Source: Chloroflexota bacterium
Lineage (GTDB): Bacteria; Chloroflexota; Limnocylindria; Limnocylindrales; CSP1-4
Direction of reading: 5' to 3'
DNA length: 37,705 nt
NCBI GenBank assembly: GCA_919901745.1
Contig: CAKKPP010000018.1
Span: forward strand, 1 to 37,705
The notes below the pieces were generated by a model. That model was not told the origin of the DNA, searched no databases, and worked only from the letters and a program-made list of their open reading frames with translations. This document shows positions 16,554 to 24,578 of this stretch, one piece after another; the stretch's first letter is position 1; the number at the start of each line of letters is the position of its first letter. The position numbers and the translations under genes are program-made.

Positions 16554-17804
16554 TCACCGGCCGGCCGTCGCCGGGAGCGATCCGCGCGGCCGCCCCAGGC
16601 GCCGACTCGCGGCTCCGAGGAGGGCCCGGACGGTCCCCGCGATGTCGAGCAGGAACGGAAGCGGATCGCGCACCGACCCGACCGCCTCGATCGGCCGGCC
16701 GCCCACGGAGCGGATCCAGCCGGGCACCGTGAGTTCGCCTCGCCTGATGCGCACCACAGAGGCCTGGAGATCGTGGCGCCAGTAGATCCACTTGGCGCCC
16801 CGATAGGCCTGCGTCCGGTTCACCGGGAGCGGCAGCCCGAGCGCATCCGCATAGGCCGTCAGCAGCAGCTCAACGCCGCCACGTTCGGCGATCGCCGAAC
16901 GCCCGGTGGGTCGTCCGAGATTCGGTTCGATGATCCCGAGGGCACCGGTCTGCGCGTCGCGCTTCACCTCCAGGTAGGCCAGGCCGCGATAGCCGACCGT
17001 GCTGAACAGGCGGACGCTCGCCTCGAGGGCCTCGTCATCACGGATCTCTTCGCCCAGCGAGCTCGTTCCGGTGTCCAGAGGCCACTGGCGGAGCTTGCGC
17101 GCCATGAACGTGGCCTGTGGCCGCCCCTCGCGATCGAAGTAGGCATTGCATGAGATCAGACGGTCCTCGCCGCCGTCGATCCACGTCTGGGCGATGAGCA
17201 CGTCGCTCCACCCGAGCGCCTGCTCGACCAGGGCAAGCAGGGCCGCCGGGTCTTCGACCCGGATGGCCTTGGCCCCTGCCGAGGCCTGCCAGCCCGCGGT
17301 CTTGATCGGCGGTTTGACCACGATGGGGAAGCCGAGCGTGGCGGCCGCACGATGGGCGTCGTGCAGGTCGCGGATGACAGCGGTCGGGGGGATCGGCAGG
17401 TCGTGCTCGGCGGCAAGTTCCGCGAACGCGACCTTGTCCACCAGGCGAGCCAGCAGCTCATGGTCCGGCAGGACGAACCGATACGCCGGCGGGAGATCGG
17501 CGCGAGCTTCGGACATCGTCAGGACGGCCGCATCGCTGCACGGCACCAGGAAGGCCGACCCTGGTGGTGGGAGGTCCGAGGCCAGGGCCGTCAGGGCCGC
17601 GACCAGGCCGGGTCCGGATGTCGGCGCCGCTATGACACGCTTGGGGACCCGCGTCCGGGCGCAGAAATGGCGTGGGTTGGCGGCGATCCCGATCACCGGA
17701 ATCCCGCGGCCGGCGAGGAGCCGAGCCGTCTGGAGACCGGTGATGCAATCGAGGCCGACGACCACCGCGGCTGGGCGGCGGTCGTCGGGTCGCCGCTGGT
17801 CCAT
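16554..17804 (-). CDS. ATP-grasp ligase-like protein
   Basis: A 416-residue protein with an N-terminal pre-ATP-grasp domain (AVVVGLDCITGLQTARLLAGRG) and an ATP-grasp domain: FPIVVKPPIK for nucleotide binding, GLAYLEVKRD and IIEPNLGRPTGRS for Mg and phosphate. It resembles the carbamoyl-phosphate-synthetase-like and D-aspartate-ligase-like ATP-grasp proteins found in polysaccharide clusters, which join a carboxylate to an amine or similar nucleophile through an acyl phosphate. It begins four bases after the PEP mutase stop, so it could couple the product of that branch to a sugar or amino acid. Substrates are not known. Confidence 0.82.
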   Translation of the reverse strand: MDQRRPDDRRPAAVVVGLDCITGLQTARLLAGRGIPVIGIAANPRHFCARTRVPKRVIAAPTSGPGLVAALTALASDLPPPGSAFLVPCSDAAVLTMSEARADLPPAYRFVLPDHELLARLVDKVAFAELAAEHDLPIPPTAVIRDLHDAHRAAATLGFPIVVKPPIKTAGWQASAGAKAIRVEDPAALLALVEQALGWSDVLIAQTWIDGGEDRLISCNAYFDREGRPQATFMARKLRQWPLDTGTSSLGEEIRDDEALEASVRLFSTVGYRGLAYLEVKRDAQTGALGIIEPNLGRPTGRSAIAERGGVELLLTAYADALGLPLPVNRTQAYRGAKWIYWRHDLQASVVRIRRGELTVPGWIRSVGGRPIEAVGSVRDPLPFLLDIAGTVRALLGAASRRLGRPRGSLPATAGR

Positions 17805-17808
17805 GGGC

Positions 17809-18705
17809 CTACCCCGGACCGATCTCGTCTTCGAGCGCGATCGCCTCCGCGGTCCCGACGAGCTCGAAGAGGTGGTTCACCGAGGCGATATCAGGATCGA
17901 CGGCCGACGCTCGGCGCTCCCGGGACAGCGTCTCGAGGGTCGCCTCGATCGCCTGGACCGCGGCGCGCATTGGCTGGTTGGCAAGGATGATCAGGTTGAA
18001 GCCCTTCGCCCGCAGCTCATTGTCGGTGAAGGTCGGGAACAGGGTGGGTACGGCCACCAGCGGGATCTGCCCCACCCCGGACCACGCCCCGAGGAAGCCG
18101 TCGATCTCCCCGAGGGTCTTGTCCCGGGAATGGATGAGGATCGCGTCCACTCCCGCTTCCACGTACGCGTCGGCTCGACGGCAGGCATCGTCCACGCCGT
18201 GGCCGGCGATGAGGGACTCGACGCGGGCGATGAGCACGAAGTTGTCGCTGTCCTGGGCCGCCTTCGCCGCTCGCAGTCGGCGGGCCTGTTCCTCTACCGG
18301 GATCAGCTCGCGCTTCGACGCACCCAGGTAGAGGCTGTTGCGCTTGGGAAAGAGGTTGTCCTCGATCGAGATCGCCGAGATCCCGGCAGCCTCGAACTCG
18401 ACCAGTGTGCGGACGACGTTGTTCAGCCCGCCAAAGCCGTTGTCGCAATCGGCAATGACCGGCAGGTCGGTCGCACGGTCGATGCGGATCGCCGCGTCGA
18501 GCGTCTCGCTCATCGTCGTGAGGTTCAGGTCGGGGATCGCGTGAGCCATCGTGGCCACGCCGAGTCCGCTGACCCAGACCGCGTCGAACCCATAGGAGCC
18601 CACCATGCGGGCCGTCAGGGCGTCGTGTGCGCCGATCGCCACGACCGCCCGATCGGCGGCCAGGCCGGCGCGCAGGTGTCGTCGTTTCGTGTCGGCCCGG
18701 TTCAT
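17809..18705 (-). CDS. pepM: Phosphoenolpyruvate mutase (isocitrate lyase superfamily)
   Basis: A 298-residue TIM-barrel enzyme expected to rearrange PEP to phosphonopyruvate, the first step of C-P bond formation. Key residues line up almost by number with the Mytilus PEP mutase as I recall it: W44 and S46 in VWVSG, D59 in IPDLN, the Mg site D86 and D88 in ADCDNGFGG, and E115-D116 with K121, N123 and S124 in the lid motif EDNLFPKRNS (family EDKxFPKxNS; one Lys is Asn here), and R161 in IARVESLIAG. The lid Asn argues for mutase over phosphonopyruvate hydrolase. The isocitrate-lyase motif KKCGH is absent. The ATG overlaps the dehydrogenase stop by four bases. No phosphonopyruvate decarboxylase gene is in view. 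Confidence 0.85.
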   Translation of the reverse strand: MNRADTKRRHLRAGLAADRAVVAIGAHDALTARMVGSYGFDAVWVSGLGVATMAHAIPDLNLTTMSETLDAAIRIDRATDLPVIADCDNGFGGLNNVVRTLVEFEAAGISAISIEDNLFPKRNSLYLGASKRELIPVEEQARRLRAAKAAQDSDNFVLIARVESLIAGHGVDDACRRADAYVEAGVDAILIHSRDKTLGEIDGFLGAWSGVGQIPLVAVPTLFPTFTDNELRAKGFNLIILANQPMRAAVQAIEATLETLSRERRASAVDPDIASVNHLFELVGTAEAIALEDEIGPG

Positions 18706-19652
18706 GCCGGAACCACCTGGGTTCGCTCCTGGTCCCGGGCGAGCCCGGCGATGATCTCCACGATCTGTACTCCGATCTGGCGTTGGGCGTCACTGGTGGC
18801 TGCCCCGATGTGGGGCGTGAGGATGACGTTCGGGAGCTCGGCAAGCGGCGAGATCTTGCCCTCGCCTTCGCGAACGTGGACGTCGAGGGCGGCCCCTGCG
18901 AGGCGTTCCTCGACGAGTGCCCGATGGAGGGCCATCTCGTCGACGACGCCGCCGCGGGCGATGTTCACGAGGTAGGCCGTCGGGCGCATCCGTGCGAGCG
19001 CCGCGTCTCCGATCATCCCCCGAGTCGCGTCGTTCAGGGGGACGTGGATCGACGCGAAGTCGGCCGCGGCGAGCACCGTCGCGCAATCCGGGACGAGCTC
19101 GATCCCGTCGGTCGCCAGCTGCAACCGGCGCTCTTCCGACCAATGATCGACGCAGCCGACCACGTTCATTCCCCAGGCGCGTCCGAGTGCGCCGACGCGG
19201 CCGCCGATCGACCCGACGCCGACGATCCCGAGCGTCTTTTCGGTGAGGTTGACGCCGACGAGCTCCGATTTGGCCCAGTGCCCACGGCGGAGCAGCTGAT
19301 CGGCGACGACAACCCGCCGGGCGAGGCCCAGGAAGAGTGCGAACGTCAACTCGGCCACCGCCTGGGCGCCCGGGCCCGGGACGCGGTGGAGGCTGATCCC
19401 ACGGGCCTGCACGGTATCGAGGTCCAGGTTGTCCAGGCCTGACCCGGCGCGAACGAGCGCGCGCAGGGCGGGCGCGGCGTCCAGGACGCGGCGGCTGATC
19501 GAGACGCCGCTCCGGAAGATGACGACCTGCCGATCGGTGACGACCTCGGCGAGGCCGTCCTCGGACGCGCCGAGTCGTTCGACGACATCGTGGTCGGCAC
19601 GGAGGGCCGCAAGGGTCGCCGGGTCGATGGGGCTGGCGACCAGGATCCGCAT
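18702..19652 (-). CDS. D-2-hydroxyacid dehydrogenase (phosphoglycerate-dehydrogenase-like)
   Basis: A 316-residue NAD(P)-dependent dehydrogenase. LGIVGVGSIGGRVG (about 142-155) is the Rossmann loop; the catalytic Arg lies in VNIARGGVVDE, the Glu in the segment VREGEGKISPL, and the His (281) in LTPHIGAAT. It lacks the ACT domain of many serine-pathway SerA proteins. Genetic coupling to PEP mutase (four-base overlap downstream) suggests it reduces phosphonopyruvate to phosphonolactate, which would pull the unfavourable mutase reaction forward. That substrate is inference; reduction of another 2-oxoacid is possible. Its ATG overlaps the stop of the P-loop kinase gene (TGATG). Confidence 0.88.
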   Translation of the reverse strand: MRILVASPIDPATLAALRADHDVVERLGASEDGLAEVVTDRQVVIFRSGVSISRRVLDAAPALRALVRAGSGLDNLDLDTVQARGISLHRVPGPGAQAVAELTFALFLGLARRVVVADQLLRRGHWAKSELVGVNLTEKTLGIVGVGSIGGRVGALGRAWGMNVVGCVDHWSEERRLQLATDGIELVPDCATVLAAADFASIHVPLNDATRGMIGDAALARMRPTAYLVNIARGGVVDEMALHRALVEERLAGAALDVHVREGEGKISPLAELPNVILTPHIGAATSDAQRQIGVQIVEIIAGLARDQERTQVVPA

Positions 19653-20365
19653 CAGCCGGCCTCCGAGGGCGCTGCCGTCCCGCCTGCGCCGACGGTGTCG
19701 GGCAGGTGGTCGACGATCGCCGCCGCGACCGCGGCCACGACCGCGTCGAGTGGCTGCGTGGCGTCGATCACGACGACCGCGGGCAGCACGTCCTGCAGCG
19801 CCAGGTACTCGCGCCGCCGACGCGCGAGCGAATCCAGATCGTCCTCGTTCTTGCGTGCATGGAGGATCTCCGCCGGGGCGTCGAGCACGACCACGAGGTC
19901 CGGGCGCGGATAGAGGTGACCCAGCTGCCAGCCGTGGATCCGGCTGAGGATCGACCGGCCCGCGCGTGGCGCGACGGCCTCTGCATGGTAGTCACACAGG
20001 AAATGACGATCGCAGATGACGAGATGTCCGCTGCGCGTGTGGTTCAGGACCACGACTGCCCGGTACCACTCCTCGGCCATCCAGGCGACCAGGCGAAGCG
20101 TTCGCCGGGCACCGCCCAGGATCCCGCGGCGCCCATGCCCGGGGCCGTCGAACCGTGCCGTGAGGACGGGGCGGCCACGGCCACGGCGCTTGATCTCGAG
20201 GGCCAGTCGGGTGGTGGGAAGCATGGACCGCGAGGCCTCGAGGTTGACCCCGAGATACACCGTTCGCGTCGAAACCGGCAGCGCAGCCGGCAGCGCGGCG
20301 ACGACCGTCGACTTCCCGGCGCCGTCCGGCCCCACGACGGCGACGGTCCGAAGTCGACGGTTCAT
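19652..20365 (-). CDS. P-loop kinase, thymidylate-kinase-like
   Basis: A 237-residue P-loop protein with Walker A GPDGAGKST at residues 12-20, LVICDRHFLCDYHAE (DR motif like that of dTMP kinases) and a lid ARKNEDDLDSLARRRREY. The core is like thymidylate kinase, but the cluster context and the extra middle region (residues about 50-100) make a dedicated phosphotransfer to a cell-envelope precursor more likely than dTMP phosphorylation. The start is ATG 20365 because GAGG lies seven bases upstream and translation then begins MNRRLRTVAVVG; a longer reading from 20449 has no such site. It heads the run of overlapping genes that includes PEP mutase. Confidence 0.82.
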   Translation of the reverse strand: MNRRLRTVAVVGPDGAGKSTVVAALPAALPVSTRTVYLGVNLEASRSMLPTTRLALEIKRRGRGRPVLTARFDGPGHGRRGILGGARRTLRLVAWMAEEWYRAVVVLNHTRSGHLVICDRHFLCDYHAEAVAPRAGRSILSRIHGWQLGHLYPRPDLVVVLDAPAEILHARKNEDDLDSLARRRREYLALQDVLPAVVVIDATQPLDAVVAAVAAAIVDHLPDTVGAGGTAAPSEAG

Positions 20366-20479
20366 CGGGCCGCCTCGGATGCGCGGCCGGTGCGAGCCAC
20401 GCAAGCTGGCCGCGGCAAAAGGCTCCTCCCCCGGGTTCCCGGCATGCATTCACCGGTCGAGTCCGGTGATGTGGGGGTA

Positions 20480-20485
20480 AGTGTA
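20480..20485 (-). promoter_or_regulatory. Possible internal promoter of the exopolysaccharide operon
   Basis: On the - strand TACACT (20485 to 20480) fits a -10 box, about 115 bases before the kinase start, in the only long gap (20366-20547) of the operon. No good -35 is visible. Confidence 0.3.
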
Positions 20486-20547
20486 TCGAGTCCCGCCGGG
20501 CTCGTCGCCCGTCCGGCCCGCGATGCGGTGCATGGGGGCAACGCGGA

Positions 20548-21723
20548 TCAGGCGCCCGGGTGATGGCTCCGAAGCGCGTTCAGGACCACATCGCCCAGGC
20601 GCTCGATGGCCGGCGGATACGGATGGTCGAGCCGCCAGGCCGGCCGTTCGCCGAGCACCGCCCGGAGCAGGGATCGCTCCACATCGGGCGCCCGATCGAT
20701 CGCCAGGGTGGTGCGATCGGGAAAGGCGAACCTGAATTTGGCGGCAGCGGCGATCAGGTCGAGCCGCTCATGGAGATCGGACTGGACGATCCCCTCGATC
20801 ACCTCCTCGCTGCGAATGGGCGACATCGTGACCTCGGATGTGTCGACCGACGAGGCGAGGACGATCGTGTCGATCGTGGTCTCGGTCCGAATCCGGCCGC
20901 CAAAGAGCCGCTCTGGCGGGACCTGCACGGACAGCTGGCGGCGGACGATCGGCTCAGCGCGATCCAGGACGGACGCGAGCCCGGTCGCGCCCATGCCCGG
21001 CATCTTTCGAGCGACGCCGACCGCTCCCGCCAGGAACGAGGTGAGGCGCAGCCCTGCCCGACTCGACGGGCCCACGGCGTCGGCGAGCCACGGCAGCTGG
21101 GCTAGCTGCCAGTCCCAGATCCGGCACGGCTCGCCAAGGCCCGTGGCGCGGCCCCCCGGCTGGAGATAGATCCACTCGTCACCAACGAACTCGGCGCCGT
21201 TTCCCATCAATGCGAGGACCGTCTCCGTCTTGCCCCCCTTTGACCAGCCCACGATGAGGATCCCTTGGCCGTCGAGCTGGACCGCCGACGCGTGCACCGG
21301 CACGATTCCACGTGCCAGAGCGGCCATGTTGACCAGGGGCACCAGGAGGGGCACGGCGCGCACTGGCCGCTCGCACACGATCTCCAGCGGTCCACCGGCC
21401 CGATCCAGCGGGATGGCAACGCGGGCCCGGCTCTTCCGGCGGCCCCGGAGGATGAGGAACTCGGTATCGGTCGCGGCGGCATCGTCAAGCCCGATCGAGC
21501 GGACCGGTCCCGTATCGGGCAGGCGGTCCACGAAGCGGATGGCGATATCGGGCTCGCCGGAGGTCGATGGCGGGTCGACCCCGGACCGGCCAGCTGGAGG
21601 CGCTGGCTCGCCAGCCGGGCCGAGTTGGCGAACGACCGTCGCGACGTCATCCGCGGCGCCGTCCAGCACTCGTACCAGCACCGCAGCGCCGGGCCGGAAG
21701 TCGACCGTCGGGCGATCGGTCAT
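20548..21723 (-). CDS. HPr-kinase-like (HprK-related) protein
   Basis: A 391-residue protein whose C-terminal half resembles the HprK P-loop domain: VPVHASAVQLDGQGILIVGWSKGGKTETVLAL includes Walker A GWSKGGKT (about 157-164) and FVGDEWIYL follows as the acidic site. The N-terminal 110 residues are not recognised. HprK-like proteins of this short type occur in polysaccharide and peptide clusters and do not phosphorylate HPr; their substrates are mostly unknown. ATG 21723 overlaps the flippase stop by four bases (ATGA). The gene is separated by 182 bases from the next operon gene. Confidence 0.8.
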   Translation of the reverse strand: MTDRPTVDFRPGAAVLVRVLDGAADDVATVVRQLGPAGEPAPPAGRSGVDPPSTSGEPDIAIRFVDRLPDTGPVRSIGLDDAAATDTEFLILRGRRKSRARVAIPLDRAGGPLEIVCERPVRAVPLLVPLVNMAALARGIVPVHASAVQLDGQGILIVGWSKGGKTETVLALMGNGAEFVGDEWIYLQPGGRATGLGEPCRIWDWQLAQLPWLADAVGPSSRAGLRLTSFLAGAVGVARKMPGMGATGLASVLDRAEPIVRRQLSVQVPPERLFGGRIRTETTIDTIVLASSVDTSEVTMSPIRSEEVIEGIVQSDLHERLDLIAAAAKFRFAFPDRTTLAIDRAPDVERSLLRAVLGERPAWRLDHPYPPAIERLGDVVLNALRSHHPGA

Positions 21724-23387
21724 GGTCCGGCGCTCCGCTCGGAGGCCCCGATGAAGTAGCGGGCGAACGGGATCCGAAGCAGTTCCGGGAACGCCTCGGC
21801 AAGCCGCAGCGCATCGCGATTCGCGGCCAGCACCACAGCCGAAGCGACACCCGCGAAGATCAAGCCGACGATCAAGGGCGGGTCCACAGCCTGCACGCTC
21901 CCGAAGACGACGGCCGTCACAATAGCGATGCTTCCGTAGACCCGCGCGCCCGAAACGTGCATGGCGCGCACGCCGGTGCCGCGCGCCAGGCCGACCTGGT
22001 ACAGGGTGTTCTGGAGCACGAGCGTCAGGCAGGTCGCGACCGCTCCGCCCAGCGCCCCGAACCGCGAGACGAGCACGATCAGGGCGATGGCGCTTGCGAG
22101 GATCGTGATCACGTCCACCGCCACCGTGTAGCGCGCCTGGGCGTAGACGCGCAGGGTGAGAGCGTTGAAGCCCAGCGCGGCGCTGACGTACTGGCCCAGC
22201 GCCAGCCAGGCCAGGATCGACCCGGACGAGGCGTAGCGCTCACCGAAGAAGAGGACGGCGATCGGTTCGGCGAAGGCGAACGACACGATGAAGATCGGAA
22301 AGGTGACCACGGCAATCAGGTGGGTCATGCGCCAGTAGAGCACATCGAGGTCGGTGTGGGCTCCGCGCGCAAACAGGCGCGAGGCGGCCGGGATGAACAG
22401 CACGCTGAACACATTGAGGACGATCAGATTCTGGCGTGCGAGCGGGACGACCGCTCGGTAGTCGGCGACGTCCGACGAGGTGGCGACGAACTGCAGCAGG
22501 ATGATGACCAGGGTTGTCCGCACGGTGAGAACCACGTCGGTTGAAAGGAAGGGGATCGTGATCCCGTAGACCTCCCGAACCGGCAGTCGGAACGCTCGTC
22601 GCACATCGCGGAGGTGGCCCAGCCGGCGGAGCAGGCGGACGAACCAGATGCCATAGACGGCGACCCCGAACGCCCCGGCCGCGACGTACCCGGCTCCGAG
22701 GAACTGCACGCTCTGATTCGAGAGCGTCATGACGATGACGACCGTGAGTTGAAGGCCCGGGGCGAGGATGTACCTCCGGAGGAAGATCGCTCGTGGCCCG
22801 GCGAATACGGCCAGCAGGCCGATCAGCAGGGTGTCGAATGCCTGGATCGGCCCCAGGATGACCAGGATCAGGAGGAGCTCGCGGGCCCCCTCGGTCTCCA
22901 CGAATTCGGGACCCATCCCGGCCCCGATCGCCATCGCGACGAGGGCGCCCGCGACCCCCAGCCCGGCGATGGTCATGACCCCGAGGGCGATCGAGCCCAC
23001 GAGCCGTCCGCGATCGCGGTTCTCTTCGTAGATGGCCGCGAATCGAGGCAGGGTCTTGTCCAGCCCGAAGACCGAGATCGTCGCCAGGAGCGAAACGATC
23101 GACAGCGCGAACGCGAAGGCCCCGAAGTCGCCCTTGGACAGGGACCGCACGATGAGGACCTGGGTCACCAGGTCCAGGCCGATCGCGATGAGGCGACCGA
23201 CCAGCAGGAGACTCGACCCGCGGATCTGGCGATCCGCGTCTGTCCTCTGGGCGACCTCCGAGCCGTCGGGTGGCGAGTCCGGCTCGGTCACCACGCGAGT
23301 GGCCGCGGTGGTCGTGCAAGCGACTCGTCGGGCCGCGCGGACCTCGCGAACGGGGGGCTCTTCACAGTGGCCGAGATGATGCGGCAT
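21720..23387 (-). CDS. Wzx-type polysaccharide flippase
   Basis: A 555-residue polytopic protein of the MOP/oligosaccharide flippase family with about 14 helices starting at SSLLLVGRLIAIGLDLVTQVLIVRSLSKGDFGAFAFALSIVSL, a typical Wzx opening. It should flip undecaprenyl-linked repeat units outward for the Wzy-like polymerase encoded at the operon's other end. ATG 23387 has GGAGG eight bases upstream on the - strand; the N-terminal ~55 residues before the first helix are hydrophilic and unusual, so an internal start is possible. It is the first gene of the operon, divergent from the gene at 23450 across 62 bases. No initiating phosphoglycosyltransferase is found in the window. Confidence 0.9.
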   Translation of the reverse strand: MPHHLGHCEEPPVREVRAARRVACTTTAATRVVTEPDSPPDGSEVAQRTDADRQIRGSSLLLVGRLIAIGLDLVTQVLIVRSLSKGDFGAFAFALSIVSLLATISVFGLDKTLPRFAAIYEENRDRGRLVGSIALGVMTIAGLGVAGALVAMAIGAGMGPEFVETEGARELLLILVILGPIQAFDTLLIGLLAVFAGPRAIFLRRYILAPGLQLTVVIVMTLSNQSVQFLGAGYVAAGAFGVAVYGIWFVRLLRRLGHLRDVRRAFRLPVREVYGITIPFLSTDVVLTVRTTLVIILLQFVATSSDVADYRAVVPLARQNLIVLNVFSVLFIPAASRLFARGAHTDLDVLYWRMTHLIAVVTFPIFIVSFAFAEPIAVLFFGERYASSGSILAWLALGQYVSAALGFNALTLRVYAQARYTVAVDVITILASAIALIVLVSRFGALGGAVATCLTLVLQNTLYQVGLARGTGVRAMHVSGARVYGSIAIVTAVVFGSVQAVDPPLIVGLIFAGVASAVVLAANRDALRLAEAFPELLRIPFARYFIGASERSAGP

Positions 23388-23436
23388 CGCCCCGACCTCC
23401 GTCGAACCCGGCCTGCCCGGGATGCCTCGCTCCGGG

Positions 23437-23452
23437 TAGGCTGACGCACGTG
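23437..23452 (+). promoter_or_regulatory. Leaderless-type -10 element for the phosphotransferase-like gene
   Basis: TAGGCT at 23437-23442 fits TANNNT and ends seven bases before GTG 23450, with no ribosome-binding site between. Transcription would start at or next to the start codon. Confidence 0.5.
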
Positions 23453-24541
23453 ACCATCCCCGCCGAACTCGACTCACGCATCCGCCGTTCCGCGGCCGGC
23501 GCCTTCCCGCACCTGGGCGCGACTCCGTCGGTCATGATCGACCGGGTTCGGGAGCGGCCGCGCTCGACGCTGATCCGCTGCTCCGTCGGTGATGGGCCCG
23601 CGGCGATCCGCCTCGTGATCAAGATCCCGCACGTCGCCGAACGTCCGCCGTCGCTTCGTCCCCGGATCGTGCCCGACACTCCGGCCCGGGAGAAGAGCAG
23701 TCTCGAGGCGGCCACGCTTCGGGCGATCGATGCCGACCTGCAGGCCGGCCCGGACGCCAGGTTCGGCTCGGTCAGGGTCATCGACGTGTACGACGACCTG
23801 GGGGCGATCGTGATGACCGAGGCCGATGGGGTCCCGCTCGCTGGACTCCTCTTCCGCTCCGTGGGTCGTCGCGCAGGGAGCGGCGCCACGGCTCAGCTCG
23901 GCCTCGCACTGGGGAGCGCCGGCGCGTGGCTGCGCCGATTCCAGGGACTCGGTCTCGCCACCGAGCGGACGGTCCGCATCGATACGCGCGCCGACGTGGT
24001 CGATCTGGCCCGTCAGATCGGCGAATTCGTCGCCCGGTCCACGACGCGTCCGGCTGTCGTCCACGACATCGTGGAACGGTTCACGACGGCGGCCGACAAG
24101 GTACTCCCGAGCACCTTCCCCACCGGCCTGCACCATGGCGATTTCGCCATTCGCAACTTCCTCATCGGGCCTGCCGGGACGATGACGGCAATCGACGCGC
24201 TCGGGCGGTGGCGCATGCCGGTCCACGACGACCTCGCCCGGATGATCGTTGCCATCGAGACGTCCCGGATCCAATCGTCTACGTTCGGGCTCGCGTTGAG
24301 ACCGTCGCAGCGCGACGCCCTGAGCGACGCGCTCCTGTCCGGTTTTGGACGGGACGGGGTCGATCCTGCCGCCGTGCGGATCTATGCCGTGCTGATCCTG
24401 CTGGATCGCTGGGCCGCCCTCGCGGAGCGCCGTTCCGCTCCAGGACGGCGCCTGACACGGATGCCCGATGCCCTCGTTGACCGGCACTACGCCGGCGTCG
24501 CGCGGCGCTTCCTGACACCACCAATCGGCGAGCGGATCTGA
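23450..24541 (+). CDS. Aminoglycoside/choline-kinase-like phosphotransferase family protein
   Basis: A 363-residue protein kinase-like fold protein. The catalytic loop GLHHGDFAIRNFLIG (about 225-239) has the HGDF...RN pattern of APH and choline kinases, and MTAIDALGRWRMPVHDDLARMI carries the metal Asp and the DLAR helix. The N-terminal lobe has VIKIPH as a possible ATP-binding Lys. The substrate could be a sugar, lipid headgroup or other cell-envelope small molecule; resistance is not implied. It is divergent from the polysaccharide operon and 37 bases upstream of an alginate-lyase-like gene. GTG 23450 is chosen because the -10 box sits seven bases before it. Confidence 0.8.
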   Translation: MTIPAELDSRIRRSAAGAFPHLGATPSVMIDRVRERPRSTLIRCSVGDGPAAIRLVIKIPHVAERPPSLRPRIVPDTPAREKSSLEAATLRAIDADLQAGPDARFGSVRVIDVYDDLGAIVMTEADGVPLAGLLFRSVGRRAGSGATAQLGLALGSAGAWLRRFQGLGLATERTVRIDTRADVVDLARQIGEFVARSTTRPAVVHDIVERFTTAADKVLPSTFPTGLHHGDFAIRNFLIGPAGTMTAIDALGRWRMPVHDDLARMIVAIETSRIQSSTFGLALRPSQRDALSDALLSGFGRDGVDPAAVRIYAVLILLDRWAALAERRSAPGRRLTRMPDALVDRHYAGVARRFLTPPIGERI

Positions 24542-24563
24542 CGGATTCGGCCAGACTCGCGCC

Positions 24564-24569
24564 TATACT
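24564..24569 (+). promoter_or_regulatory. -10 element for the second alginate-lyase-like gene
   Basis: TATACT at 24564-24569 is close to the consensus -10 and lies nine bases before ATG 24579, implying a leader of only a few bases. CTGACG at 24538-24543 is a possible but too distant -35. Confidence 0.5.
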
Positions 24570-24578
24570 GCACGACCC

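Noticed and set aside
17809..18705. Isocitrate or methylisocitrate lyase
   Set aside because: The KKCGH motif is absent and the lid motif EDNLFPKRNS matches PEP mutase.
17146..18975. 609-codon open frame on the + strand across the ATP-grasp and PEP mutase genes
   Set aside because: Its translation is Arg/Ser/Pro-rich with no motif, and it is fully antisense to two well-supported genes. Such frames are common in GC-rich DNA.
19652..20365. Housekeeping thymidylate kinase
   Set aside because: Extra central region and operon context do not fit; kept as a P-loop kinase of unknown substrate.
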